Source of the DNA: Isoetes taiwanensis
Lineage: Eukaryota; Streptophyta; Lycopodiopsida; Isoetales; Isoetaceae
Length of the DNA stretch: 64,000 nt
Reading direction: 5' to 3'
Assembly (NCBI GenBank): GCA_021234155.1
Contig: JAJEKV010000002.1
Span: 19,645,592 to 19,709,591, forward strand
The translations under genes were made by a program, and so were the position numbers. The notes beneath the pieces are model-generated. The model saw only the letters and a list, made by a program, of their open reading frames with translations. It was not told where the DNA came from and made no database searches. Positions 46,740-58,516 of the stretch are shown here, one piece after another; position 1 is the first letter of the stretch, and each line of letters opens with the position of its first letter.

Positions 46740-47560
46740 ATCTCAATATGTAGTTGTAGTAAACTCCACTTCCATGTACTTGCATGTTTGCATTACCTCC
46801 ATATCTTGGCCTCGACAAGTGAAGCGAGGCTCTCTCTGTTGCCTTGAGGATGACACCAGGAGCACATTGGTGGCCAAGTTGATGCGCATTCCAATTATTT
46901 GGTAGGAAGTACTCGAGGCATCCAAAAGCTGATGCATACTCGCTGAAGTGTATGCTAGGCGGTTCACATCATCCGCATATATTAGCTGTAGGATGATATG
47001 GTGGGCAAGCTTGCCCTCCTCCCCCCCCTCCCCCCCCCTGCCATACACACCCCTATGCTAATCTTCAAGTTGATTGATGTACAATCTAAACAACGTAGGA
47101 GATAGTGGGCACCCCCTTGGATCGAATACTACTATTGATAACACAGTGGCATTCGAGTTGAGTGGGTTTCACACAGCTTGTAGACTGCATTTTGCATGTC
47201 CTGGGGAACTCCCAGTGTCACCAACCTTTCCTAGAGCTTCTCCTTAGGGACCATGTCAAAAGCTCTAGCAAAGTCCACAAAGCAGCAATATAAATCTTGT
47301 CATTTTTTTCTACTGCCTTCTATCAAGGTGCACAGGTGAAAATGTGGTCAATGGTTGACTGTTTAGGCCTAAAACATACTTATGCTAGTGCATGCATTCA
47401 TGTTTCCTCTGCCCATGCCTTTAGTTGCAGCTCAAGCATACTGGCAATCAGCTTTGCACCAATAACGAGCCGACCATGATAGTGCGGTAGTCATTCTTTA
47501 TATTTGAGAGGATGCTTAAGGGCCAGACAACCTTCTTCCTCTTCTAATATGTAGCATAAT
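46740..47560 (-). mobile_element. LINE reverse-transcriptase fragment, minus strand
   Basis: Minus-strand frame 47048-46743 contains IILQLIYADDVNRLAYTSAS (YADD), then GMRINLATNVLLVSS and CKYMEVEF, the palm and thumb region of a non-LTR reverse transcriptase. Further upstream (47100-47500) broken frames read like the preceding RT motifs. A C-rich tract at 47020-47040 interrupts it. No intact ORF. Confidence 0.65.
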
Positions 47561-47697
47561 AACAGGAGGTTCTAGGAGGATTTGATATGGATGTGAAACT
47601 GACAATTCCTAAAACCATAGACCATATCCCTAAAACAATTGAATGGGTTGTTAAAAAATATATATATATATAGATTTAAGATAAAAAATAATCACAT

Positions 47698-47790
47698 TAG
47701 CTCGCTGGTTATAGTGGTCAAAGTAGTCTTATTAGAGCATCGAGTTATTTTGGTAGAGGTTCGAGCCCTCGTACTTCATAATCTAAAACC
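47698..47790 (+). repeat. tRNA-like (SINE-like) segment
   Basis: A-box-like TAGCTCGCTGGTTA (47698-47711) and B-box-like GGTTCGAGCCC (47758-47768) have spacing close to that of a pol III internal promoter. It is followed by an AAG repeat at about 47792-47812. It does not fold as a complete tRNA by eye, so I read it as the head of a tRNA-derived SINE or a decayed tRNA copy. Confidence 0.4.
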
Positions 47791-47979
47791 TTAGAAGAAG
47801 AAGAAGAAGAGATTTTAACGTCACGCCACAAGGCAGCGTCCTATCGGACATGTGACACTTTACAACACACCCAGATGGGTCCTGCCCCCACCACTTTACA
47901 TTGCTGAAGTGGGTCCTTCCCCCACAAACTTTACATTGCATGGCCACTTTCACAACGAGGCGTTGAACCCGTGACCTTG

Positions 47980-48122
47980 GGTAAGCTATATAAAATTCTA
48001 TATTCTATCAAAACTTTAGTGAACTCGTACTTCATAATCTAAAACCTTAGGCAAAGCTATATAAAATTCTATATTCTATCAAAACCTTAGTGAACTCGTA
48101 TTTCATATTTTAAAATCATAGG
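47980..48122 (+). repeat. Tandem duplication, about 73-bp unit
   Basis: Two copies of a unit with AAGCTATATAAAATTCTATA and CTATCAAAACC/TTTTAGTGAACTCG. The word CTCGTACTTCATAATC also occurs at 47768, beside the SINE-like segment. Confidence 0.7.
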
Positions 48123-48249
48123 CGCCCGAATCATAAATGACAATAAGCGAAACGAGAGGTGCCCAGAGGCCCCAACATATGGTCTGGGCCATAAATCGAC
48201 AGACCGACAACTATGATAGTCTAGTGTGCATCTCGTTTAGAATACGTAA

Positions 48250-48250
48250 C

Positions 48251-48281
<31 letters not shown>

Positions 48282-48330
48282 AAATTCATCTGAGACCTCA
48301 TGCGTTGTGATTGCTTAAAAAAAAAACCAG
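48250..48330 (+). repeat. Long A-run and flanking repeat, pairs with 57630-57690
   Basis: An A-tract of about 28 bases is followed by CAAATTCATCTGAGACCTC and GATTGCTT. The same words follow an A-rich tract at 57640-57685. It may be a retroposon tail or a short dispersed repeat. Confidence 0.5.
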
Positions 48331-49234
48331 CCTGAACTAGAATATCTAGACCAGACATCTGCCTTGGTCAATCCCTTAGCAGTATTATCATCCTATATTT
48401 AATACTGAGCCACATTAAACATAGTATCTCTTTAACCTTTGACTTGAATATATGTTTATTTTTCCATTTCAATAGACCTCCCCAAGATCTTGTTCAATCC
48501 TTAAATAATATTTAATCCCAAGTAAGTCCATGTGGAAAATTTCTTATCTCCAACAACTTAAATTCCAAGGTCTTTTCTAGACATATATAATGCAATCTTG
48601 CATTTTTCATTTTTGTTTTTGTCGCAGCTATTTTTTTCGCGCCGCCATCCAAATTGTTGTTGAAATGACACGTTTGAAGGATGTATCTCTGCCATCGAAA
48701 AGAATGGCTATGGCATTCTTTCTTTGGCTTTTTTGTTCTGGTAGGGCAAGACATGAACGACACCAGAACGCGGCATGAAGCAAGAACGTCGATTCTTTCT
48801 CAACTAGATATGGAGTCCTCTGGCCAGAATTACAGCATAAGGCATGCAATTACAAATTCTGCTTCCTTTCCGACCATTTGGAGCTTTGCCCATTTAGATT
48901 TGGCTATGGTAATGGGTCTTCCTGGTATTGTTGTTCTTTCTGATGGTTCTTTGCTGCAAAACTAAGGTAAATGAAACATGGGCGATTTTGCAGTGTTGAA
49001 GCCCATGAAAATAAAAAGGAAAGAAAAGGCAAACTCTGAGCCTTTTCTGTCCATTTTTTCCACGATGGCTTTGATGGTCATTTTGTGACCTGATTTTTTC
49101 CTGTCGTGGATGCAAAGATTGTAGAGTCTCTAAAACAATGCCAGGACAGAACAAAAAACAGAAGCAACGGAAGAAGGAGATCAGAATAAGAAATCTCTGT
49201 GGCAAGGTTTACAGGGTCAATAACAAAAGACTTG

Positions 49235-49395
49235 AGCTAGAGGAGTAAGCTTTGAGGTCCGGATAAGGCGCAGATTTGTGGCTATGGTGGAGAAGCGAGG
49301 CCAGAGATACAGGGGCAAAGCTTTCAGGTTCAAATAAGGCACAGCTCTGTGGCTATGGCAGAGAAGCAGGGCCAGAGAAGCAGGAGCGCGTACAT
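49235..49395 (+). repeat. Imperfect tandem duplication, about 70-bp unit
   Basis: Two diverged units, each with AGCTTT.AGGT, ATAAGGC.CAG, TGTGGCTATGG and AGAAGC..GGCCAGAGA. Confidence 0.6.
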
Positions 49396-49468
49396 GCGAC
49401 AGCATTTAGGCTGTTATATTGATGTTGCAAACTAGATAAAAGACTCATGCTTCTAGTTTTACATAGGA

Positions 49469-49497
49469 CTAGAAACGTGTGCCCGGCGATGCCGGGC
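49469..49497 (-). mobile_element. Helitron 3' terminus, minus strand
   Basis: On the minus strand: hairpin GCCCGGCATCGCCGGGC (49481-49497), eight spacer bases, CTAG (49472-49469), then host T. This is the same terminal design as the Helitron ending at 28757, with a closely similar hairpin. The body should extend to higher coordinates, but I could not place its 5' end. No RepHel protein was seen up to 55000. Confidence 0.6.
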
Positions 49498-52400
49498 ATT
49501 AGTCGTGGACGTGTGGAATGGGTGATTAATATAGTTTCTACGTGGAATAAAAATGTTTGCACTTAATCTTGTAGATGTGTTGGAGTGCCAAATGTGAAGA
49601 TTTAGGTTTTAAGCTAGTCGTGGGCATGTAGAATGAGTTACTATAGTTTATAGGTGGAATAAAAACATGTCAATATATTTTTTGCATTAAATTTCCATCA
49701 TTTCATGCATATAGAGTTTTTTGGGTAACATGCATTCCCTTTAGAGCCTTTTCTTACATAGAAAGTTTTAAGCCTAAGATCTTGAGACAATAGTAACAAT
49801 ACACGGTCTCAGACATTGTGTAACAACATAACGGAACTTGGGACATCAAAATACGTAACATTTGTGAAATGTTAGGGAGGTTAAATATGAAACATATAAG
49901 GTTATTGAAAACATATGCCACTTTGAAATATGCATCACATTTATCTCTACTGTTAGGAAAAGGTGGTGTCTCATATCCCCAATGTTTAGAAAGGAATGTC
50001 TCTTAGTGAGTGGCGATGTCTCAATCACCAATGTTGAGATGGATGTCTCTTAATAAGTAGCTTGGAAAAATATCATATCATGATTGAAGAATCTATAATG
50101 TTACACCACATTCATGTGTTGGTAATTGGTGGGATAATGTGCAAGGGTAAAAACTCTAGCCAAGAAGGAAGGAAGGAAGGAAGGTACTTTTATCGTCCAC
50201 GGAGAGCTCAATTGGAATCTATACATTGCACATGTACCACAAATTGCAAGCCATCTAATCAGAATGTGCAAATTTAAAATTTCATTGGCTTGTAGTCCAA
50301 AAATAGCAATTTTGGCCCCCATCAGTTTTATGTAGTTGTAGTTGTATGTGTAACAATTGCTTGAATTTGTATGTGTAACAATTGCTTCAATTTGGAAACA
50401 ATAAGTGTTAATAAAGTTGTGCATAACATTATCAATTATCCATAAACATGCCTAGAGCAATTTGCTTGCTCCCAACCCGTCTAATTGTATTTGATAAATA
50501 TATTGATTCGCCACACATTGTCCAAAATAATATTCATCCACTTCTGCAACTGTAGCATGCCCGTTAAAATACAACAAAATGCATGTGTTTGCAAATCAAG
50601 AGGAAGGCACAAATTCATATGGTAAACCTGTGGCAAACAATGGCACCCATTGGACCACCATATACAATTACATTAAAAAATGTGTTTGAATGTTACATGT
50701 AACTTCCTAGGGTGTGCCTACACATGATGGCAAATTAATATGAAGGCACAAATTCATAGGGTAAACCTGTGGCTAACATGGTATACATTGGGCTACATAC
50801 AATTCTAGCAGTGTATGAATATTCAAGAAAGTTCCAGTATTTGTATTGTAGGCCCAAACCTTGACTTGTTTACTGCGCAACTTTTAAGTCTACAATCAAG
50901 CATGTTCTCATTAGGTGGATTCAGTCACCATTATAAATCCAATGGACCTCGGCTATTTGCAACTGCATTCATATCAACAGCTCCTTTATTCTTTACTCTA
51001 CACTTGATGACTGTTTAATGAGGATCTCTCTCATGTGTAAATAATCTAACAGTTACATTAATATAAAAGGGCAACATATAAGCATAGAGTTGCAGATGCC
51101 CCAAAATATGCCACCAAGTCCTAAAAGAAAGGTGTTGCCCCTCGGCATAACAAAAAGAGATTAAATACTGGACAAATTTTGTGCTCAAAATATTACATCA
51201 CATTTGTGGTTGCTGGGAGAAGAATAAAAATCATAAGTCAAATCAGTACAACAAATTCTAACTTTGAAGAAGCGCGTAGTTTGGATACAACCTGGTTGCT
51301 TTTGTCGATGTCATTATTATGATAAACACATCACCAGTTTTGTAGATACCATCCTGCACTATTTTTAAATATGTTAAATGTGTGGTGATGCAAATACTTT
51401 AATTGGCTCACTTTTTGGATGCAAACATGACATTTTGAAATATGCCTGAACTTGTTCTAGCTCATGGGCCACAAAGAAAGAAACCTGATAGAATGTGCTT
51501 GAGCTTCGTGAAGACTTGGATATGCCCTAACTTGTGTAAACAACAAACATTAATTGATTGTCAGATCCAGACATACCACCTACTTCATCTATATAATTCC
51601 TACTTCATCTTCTTTCAGCAAACAATTTACCTGTAACCCAGAATACAGCAAGAACAGAGCGTCGTGTCCAAAGGAAAAATGATCAATTATATCTTGCACA
51701 AAACACGCTGCATAAACAGCAACATAAAATATGCCATTGTTATTTCAAAAACAGAAAAATATGCCATTGTTATTTCAAAACAGCAACAGAAAATAGGTTC
51801 ATTCTCCATACAACTTGCAAAAGTTAAAATGAAGGATAAACTACCTAAAAACCTGTATTATGGATGGTATAGACATATATAAAAAAACCTATTTTGAATG
51901 ATGTCCCTATAATGTTTCGCTGAAAATTTCTAATTCTTAATCTCTCAAGGACACTACTCTGGCCAAGTATGTTTCTTTTACTTTTATGTTATTATTACAA
52001 ATAAAAGTGTTCTGCAAAATGGTTCGTATCTGTAATTCTGAGCACAAAAATATGTCCAAGACATGTAAGATGTCATAACAATGGCAAGCCAGATTAGAAG
52101 TATTAACTAAATCTAGAAAAAAGGAGTACCTTGCAAGATATATTAAAAATTCAAGTCTAGCCAAGCAATGGACGTGCACATAAGCTAGACAAACATGTCA
52201 AATCAGAAATAGGATAGCAATACCAATTCATACACAAATATATTGCAAGAACAGCCCTATAAACTGAATGCAGCAATGCCATATGATAAAGGCCCCAGAG
52301 TTTGCCTCAACCATGTGCTCTTGGGACTGCAGATCGTGCCTGTAAATACACAGTTAAGAGAAGGCACAGGCAAAAATCTTTGAAAATCAACCCTAAAGGA

Positions 52401-53880
52401 AAAAAAAAAAGACTTACATGAAGCTCCAGCCTGCTATCTAAGCGCTAACAACCTGGACGCTAACAATCTGGAGAGGCATGCGTTTGCTGCCATTTGAACA
52501 GTTGTTCTATGCAGCGGCCTCCCAGATTTTAAAATAAACAGAGCTTCCAAGCCGGAAAAAAGAGCTACATGACTTTAAATATGAATCGACTATCTTATGC
52601 AGGCCGTCCTCCAGAGAGCCATAATCAATAGCGAGACTTAGAAAACCTCTGCCAAAAACATTCACTGGATCAGACTTACAGAAACCCCTCAGCCAGAAAA
52701 AGAAAAAGCATTAGAATTTGACACTCATTAGAATTTGACACTCATCCATGAAGAAATCTTAAGCTCAATGCAGTTACCTGACACAACCAACATCCTCAAA
52801 CCTCTTCTGAAGGAAGCCTGCACAAAAGCACGCCCATACGCAATCATGGAAGATAAGCTACGTGAGAAAACATAAACCAATGCTTCGGGAAGGCTGACAT
52901 TGGCGTCCTGAAGCCCAGGATTTACACTTTTACGAATCAGGGAAGATTTGCCTACTCAGATTTTGATCTTCTGAACTTGTTGGCAGAGGTAAAACCGTGC
53001 AGAGCCCAGACCTAATGCATTGCTGCCTGCTTCCTTGCTGCCTCTGAATCCTTTGCTCGCTTGCTGCCTTTGCCTTGCTTGCCTGCTTGCTGCCGCTTGC
53101 CTTGCTGCCTGCTTGCTGCCCCTTGCTTGTTGCCTCTGCCTTTCCTATAAATCTGAAAACCCGAAAACCCTAGATGCATCATGAAATCGGGATACATTAT
53201 TGCAGATAGCTGATAAACACAGAGATGACAACTTTATTACGGATGCCTCTTCCACATGTGCAGAGGAGCTTATGTTCTGCGTGTGCTTTGCAACACCTTG
53301 GCATAGAGGAGCTCTCCAAGAGCCGCAGAACTGGTTGAGCTCTCAGACATCCAAGCTTTACTGATCCTTTTAGTGAAGAAGGATAAAAACGTCAGTACAT
53401 ACTGGTAAAAGAAAACAGGAAAAATGTGCAAAGAATAGAAGAAGAAAAACTGATTCAATGCTAACCTGCTGCTACTCGAAATAGAAGAGCGAATACCCAG
53501 TTGAAAATAGATTTAATCGTGGAAATGTGGGCAACATAGAAGGAGCCCCATTCAACCTCAAAGAGATATAGCCATGGAAATAGGGGGAAAATATAAGGAG
53601 ATCCGACATCAGATTGCAATACCGTGCAACGTTGAACACGTTTTTCCTGGATCAAACCTGCCGGAGCTGCCATAGCCAAGAAAATAGAGGTCCAACTTCT
53701 TGAGCGAATGAGATGCAAAGGCTATAGGCAAGTCTGCTGTGAGGGCGCTTCGCCAAAAGATTCGTGAGGAATACCAGATCCAGAAGAGGAAGATAAAAAA
53801 ATTCAATGGTGGCGCCTGAGTTCAAAATCTTGGCATTCAGTTCGGCCAGCTATAATCCCGCAAGCGGGAACGCAAACTGG
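49498..53880. other. Gene-poor stretch, probable Helitron interior
   Basis: No recognisable gene. Contains a GGAA microsatellite (about 50164-50184), a 30-bp tandem duplication (51726-51780, AATATGCCATTGTTATTTCA) and a TGCTTGC-rich simple tract at 53030-53140 that gives a spurious low-complexity ORF. Confidence 0.4.
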
Positions 53881-53920
53881 AAGGGAACGCCGCATGCGGC
53901 GTAAGATGCGGCGTTCCCTT
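53881..53920. repeat. Perfect 15-bp inverted repeat
   Basis: AAGGGAACGCCGCAT (53881-53895) and its exact complement (53906-53920) are separated by 10 bases. Within it ACGCCGCATGCGGCGT is itself a 16-bp palindrome. GC-rich, in AT-rich surroundings. Function unknown; could be the tip of a transposon end. Confidence 0.7.
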
Positions 53921-54544
53921 TGGCACGGAACCCAACAACATCCCAAAATAAAAAAGAAGATTGGTAAAGCACTGCAATTGTTTTCACGGATTATCAGGTG
54001 GCTATGGTTTCGAAAACATCTAACCTTTTGTTCTTAAAGTCTTTACTAACCAGAATCACGAATTCACCATTTTGGTAACACTTCTTTTAGTTGGTCGAAT
54101 CATACAATTGAGCTTTGAACATGACTGGATCAAACGCAGGTTGTTTGATATATAGCATATTTCTGCATTAGTTTGATGATTCTTTGCCAAATTTAATGGT
54201 TACATTTTGCACTATAATGCAGTCAAGATAGAGTTTTCCATTCATCAAGTTATGGCGCTATAACAACAAGGAAGCGTTTGAAGCATATCCCTAACTTTGA
54301 AGCATAATGAATGGATTTTTTCTTAACATTCCAGATGAAATGGAAAGGTCTGTGAATGTTCCTACCAGGACATATTTTAAGATCTATTTGAGAACATGCA
54401 TGTTATATTCTAGGTCCATTGCTTTTACTAGTTTTGTTGGAAGTGTAGTTATTTTGCTTAGCCTGGTTTTAGGGGTTTTGTCTAAATTGTTGTTTGTTTG
54501 AGGATTTTGAGGTTGAGAAAGAACTTGATTATGATGCAATGCAG

Positions 54545-54790
54545 GTGCAAATGAAAGAGAATATTCTATCACTTATTGCTGAAAGAAAGTGCGAAGAGGA
54601 CGATGGGAAATTTTTGAGGATGGAGCGAGGAGTGGGATAATTCAGGAGAAAAATTACCTTGCTTAGTGATGCAGATCTTGAAAAGGTGGCAGCTAGCTGT
54701 GTGGAAGGAGTATGGACTGTGATAGTGAAAAAGATCCCACCCCCTGAACCCCAAAAGCCCAAAGGAAATATGCATATAGATGGAACCTTC
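54545..54790 (+). pseudogene. Small heat-shock protein (Hsp20) pseudogene
   Basis: The plus-strand frame reads ENILSLIAERKCEEDDGKFL and RMERGVG, then an in-frame TAA (54638-54640), then FRRKITLLSDADLEKVAAS, CVEGVWTVIVKKIPPPEPQK. This is the second half of a plant small Hsp alpha-crystallin domain, up to the C-terminal GV.TV-type strand and the PPPEPKKPK tail seen in cytosolic class II types. The N-terminal half is missing; an acceptor-like ATGCAG precedes the homology. The stop codon and missing start make it non-functional. A chaperone gene of this family normally has about 150-160 codons. Confidence 0.8.
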
Positions 54791-55955
54791 CAAACTAGGA
54801 TTCCCAATCCATTTTGCAGCCTTGCAAATTAGGGTTCCCCAGTTCGCATCCTTTCAATCGAGCCCTTTCGAGTAATTGTTCCTAACCGATCTTCTTTTTA
54901 AATCTTTGCCATGAAATGTTTAAAAGCAATTAAGATGCAAGCCCTGAGTATATCAATTCAAACTCTGCTCAAAATAACTAACTAATAGCTAAGTAACCTA
55001 GGCATTGGTTTACTATATCAAATGTTAATACCTTTATTTCTAAGAAAATATCATCAAAATGTTAACACCAACAAAAAGAAGCCCCTTGGATGCACATATG
55101 GAAAAATAAAAGAGTATGATGAATTAACTTACAAATATTCCTCTTTACCGGCTCATTTTTTTGAGCATAGGGATGTCGGAAAGAGAAATTTCGCCGCCGC
55201 GATAAATTTCTTGTAACATATAATCAATCTGATCTAAGATATAGAGACCATATTCATTTTGAAATACGGCAATTACTCACCCCACTAGATACATTTTTCA
55301 TTGAGTGTTATTCATTGAGTGAACCACTTCACAATTCCCTGAGTATGAATATTACATGTCTAGGGAAATTAGGCCTCTTACACCTGACCTTTGGTATATT
55401 TTAATAGATAGAATTATTTATTTCTTTGGATATGAACCAATAGCTTGTTTAAATTGGTTCTTCCACACACTGGTATTATAATGAGCAGTTCTCGTTTCTA
55501 GGGCCACTCTTAACATCTAAGGCCATTCTTAAGATCTGCCCAAGAAATTATTTTCAGATCTGTGGTTCCTTATGGGTTTGGAAAGAGCTTTTAAATTTTC
55601 GTCAACACAATACTTTCTGTAAACCACTAGAAAAAGCAAACATAGCTCACAACAGAATGGAGATATTAACACAGATAGATTTAATGCCATAAGGCTGCAT
55701 AAGCTTACAAAATTCAGTGCATGTTTATATGTATAAGCATCAAATATCTTTTTCAAAAAACTTTTTTGAGTACCGTGTTGCTTTAAAATTATGAGAAAAA
55801 TCAGACCACCCATGTAATCCAAGCTGATAAGTTCATGCTAAAGCTTATATCTGTCAAAAGCCCGCAAAATAAACTGAAAAAAACCTGTGTATAGTATGTG
55901 CTCATGTTCATTACCATTTACTGCCCTAAAAAGAGCATGACAGCAAAGGGATGAT
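54791..55955. other. Intergenic, no gene recognised
   Basis: AT-rich, short frames only. Confidence 0.4.
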
Positions 55956-55969
55956 AGTACTAAACCATG

Positions 55970-56229
55970 TTGATGCAATGTATCAGTTTTTTTGAAGACT
56001 CATTTTTCATGCCATCAGCCAGAGAGGAGCCACTACTCCAAGACCGTTGTAGACCATTCAACATGGGAAGCAAAAGAGCCAATGAGAGTAAAATCCCGTA
56101 CCTGCAGCCAAACAAGTAGATATTAGCAATAATCTTGGTAATACTACAGGGGCCAAAAGGTACTTTGGGATTTTCAGTTCTTCGCTGGTCGCCCATTATT
56201 CCTACAAGATTTTTACGGCACTGTGTCAA
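55970..56229 (-). other. Short hydrophobic ORF, unidentified
   Basis: The frame contains YGILLSLALLLPMLNGLQRS, a likely membrane segment, then a Ser-rich tail. An acceptor-like sequence sits before it (CTGCAG near 56104-56100). It could be a last exon of the broken ORF at 56736-57170. I do not recognise it. Confidence 0.25.
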
Positions 56230-56735
56230 ACAAACTTAACGGAAAAAGCCCTTTTTAAACAGATGGGCTCAGAGGTATCCATTTTGGATTTGTATTTTAT
56301 TACTGTTAAAACAGAAACACGGTCACAGATTCCTTGACCTCAGCTTATTTACACGTGGTTTTATGTAGAGCCAAATCTCCTTTTCCCTTCACGTTCTTAT
56401 GAAGTGAACCTCCTGCTTATGACTCTGAAACTTGTACTTGTGCCTCTATGTATAACTTAAAACACAGAACTCTTAATAGGTATATTTACTTAGATCATTC
56501 ATAGCGTTCTCTGTAGCCATAACAGGCCCTAAGCCATTACTATAAAAGCCCTTTGGATGTCTAAAGCTTTCAGAAATTAGACTATTGGGTCTTTATCTAC
56601 TGCATGAGCAGATATATGACACCACTGGCAGATTATCCCTTATGTTAATAGATTTCTATTCACTTAAAGCAAGACTTACAAAAATCACAGAATTTTTAAG
56701 TTACAAAAACCTATAGGTCGTCCTATATTCTTGTG

Positions 56736-57170
56736 TCATCTTGACGTTCTGTGCAGTAAGATGATCCTCTTGGTTCTTACTATATGATTGTTTGTACCCT
56801 TTCTGGTACCCACTTCTCTCCTCTCTACCATAGAAACTCCGTTTCTGGCCATATCCACCTCTGTTAACTTAGGATCCATGAAGGAATGTCGCTTTAGAAC
56901 TTCGCCATTACAACAAGCAGCAAATTCCCTTCTAAGTGCCTCCGTATCAAGTTTTTCCTCTTCACTGTCGGAAGTCTCTCTTCCATCTGAATCATACCCC
57001 CCCCTTTTTTTTTGGGTTGGGGAGGGGGGGAGAGCTTAGAAAAATCGTATCCCCCAATCTCTTGAAATCTGGCTCCTGCTTTCTGCCACAAGTATTAACT
57101 CTTGGTGGCTGGTCCTTAATGCCCATGTCTGGTATTTCACGCGCATGAGACAAAGGAGTTAACAACCCTA
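56736..57170 (-). pseudogene. Unidentified coding-like segment broken at a homopolymer
   Basis: A minus-strand frame from about 57170 reads LTPLSHAREIPDMGIKDQPP and RVNTCGRKQEPDFKRLG, and runs into an A9-G8 tract at about 57014-56998. One base out of frame beyond it, the reading continues as YDSDGRETSDSEEEKLDTEA, LRREFAACCNGEVLKRHSFM and on to a stop at 56736-56738. The composition (acidic Ser/Glu patch, balanced residues) looks like real protein on both sides, so a homopolymer length error or a single frameshift is likely. TTTAG acts as a possible acceptor at the right end. No family recognised. Confidence 0.4.
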
Positions 57171-57315
57171 GCTAAAGTTTAGTGTATCCATTCAATGGCT
57201 ACAGGGCATGAGGTTTTGGCCTTAAATCCTAATATATAGAAATAGATGAAAATTGTTTGAACAATATCTAATGGTGCCTTATGCTTCCATTGCCAGATCC
57301 ACTTCCATGATTGTA

Positions 57316-57392
57316 TGTGTTTATAGCCTAGACATGTTTAAAGTTTGAAACAATGTGTTTATAGCCTAGACATGTTTAAAGTTTGAAACAAT
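57316..57392 (+). repeat. Perfect tandem duplication, about 38-bp unit
   Basis: Two identical adjacent copies of a unit containing TTTATAGCCTAGACATG and TTTAAAGTTTGAAACAA. Identity suggests a recent event. Confidence 0.85.
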
Positions 57393-57728
57393 GTCTATAT
57401 AGATTCGTGAAGAGATTTCCTCTATTGGGGTAGCTTTATTAAATTGGATGCTTCATCCTAATGCAGAATACTCCAAACTTCAATCTATATGGTATATTTA
57501 CCATTCACCAATAATTAAACCTCCATGGTTTTACCCTATATTTTGTGGATCCACACCTATGATATAATTACTGGAGGAACCCGCTTTTAAATCCAATGCT
57601 CAGTGTAAAAACAGTCTCAAATAATTAAATAAAATTAAAAAAAAATAAATCAAATTCACCTGAGACCTCCTGCATTGGGATTGCTTTGAAGCAGACTAAG
57701 GCTTTGTTTCATACCGGGATGATCCTAC

Positions 57729-58100
57729 TCATAAGCTTAGATCCCTGAGCCAGGCTTGAGCTAGCAGAAGGCTAAATCTATCAAGAAGCTGGTGTGGCAA
57801 AGATGGAGTACCCAAAAGTGAAGTACACTGAATCCAATACCTAATAAGTTTTAGAGCTGGAGAGAAGGATGAGAAGAATAAGAACTTCCATAGAAGTTTG
57901 GCAAACAATGCTTGGGCTTGGGTGAACAGGTCTTTATAATAGGCCATACTACATAGTGTCTTTGGAAGCACTAAATTTTTCCAAGCAACCATCCGAGCTC
58001 CATGCCAAACAAAGTTTCTCATTGCAACTTCTAGTATGTTGTGCAGCAAACAAACTTTGATATTTCTGCTTGAAGAAGCTCTGAATCTTAGACTGTTCAA
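57729..58100 (-). mobile_element. L1-type LINE RT C-terminal remnant
   Basis: The frame reads AMRNFVWHGARMVAWKNLVL, PKTLCSMAYYKDL, then AQALFAKLLWKFL. This corresponds to the FLW.G...W..VC.PK..GGLG..D....N.ALL.KWLWR region after the RT domain of plant L1 elements. The GGLG positions are altered. Upstream RT motifs were not found in frame. Confidence 0.65.
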
Positions 58101-58252
58101 TTAGGAGGGATTGGCTATCATCTTTGATTGCTATAATTGTACTTGTAATTGTATTGAATCACGCCTGTTAGACCATCAGGTCCATAGAGGAGAAAAGTTA
58201 CATGCATGTTTTTTGGTCAACTGAAAAAAAAAAAGGGAAAAACTAAACAAAA

Positions 58253-58516
58253 CTAGACCTTACACATCAAGGTCTTTTGCCATGTCGTAAAGGTCCAGTA
58301 GCTCCTGTCATAATCTTGAAGATACATACCAAGTTTTATAACTGGTAAATTCAAAAGCTCGTGAAAAGAATCGCAGCTGATATCATGCTGTGCCCTTAGG
58401 TAGTCAAAAGCTGAGCAATGGAGAAGAGCATGTCGTTCATCATTCATCAATCTGCTCTTAGCAACCCGAAAGAAAAATTTGGAACTGCAGTTATCTATGT
58501 TATTAATGTTATACAC
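58253..58516 (-). mobile_element. C-terminal LINE fragment with zinc-finger-like block
   Basis: The frame reads RLMNDERHALLHCSAFDYLR, the H..(H)C block found at the C-terminus of many non-LTR retrotransposon polyproteins, then a helical tail ending YLQDYDRSY. It probably belongs to the second LINE type. It lies beside, but in a different class from, the remnant at 57729-58100. Confidence 0.6.

Noticed and set aside
46995-47042. Coding tail rich in Gly/Glu at the start of the minus-strand LINE frame
   Set aside because: Comes from a C-rich simple tract, not conserved protein.
53012-53197. Basic K/Q/A-rich ORF
   Set aside because: Produced by a TGCTTGC-type simple repeat; no conserved motif.
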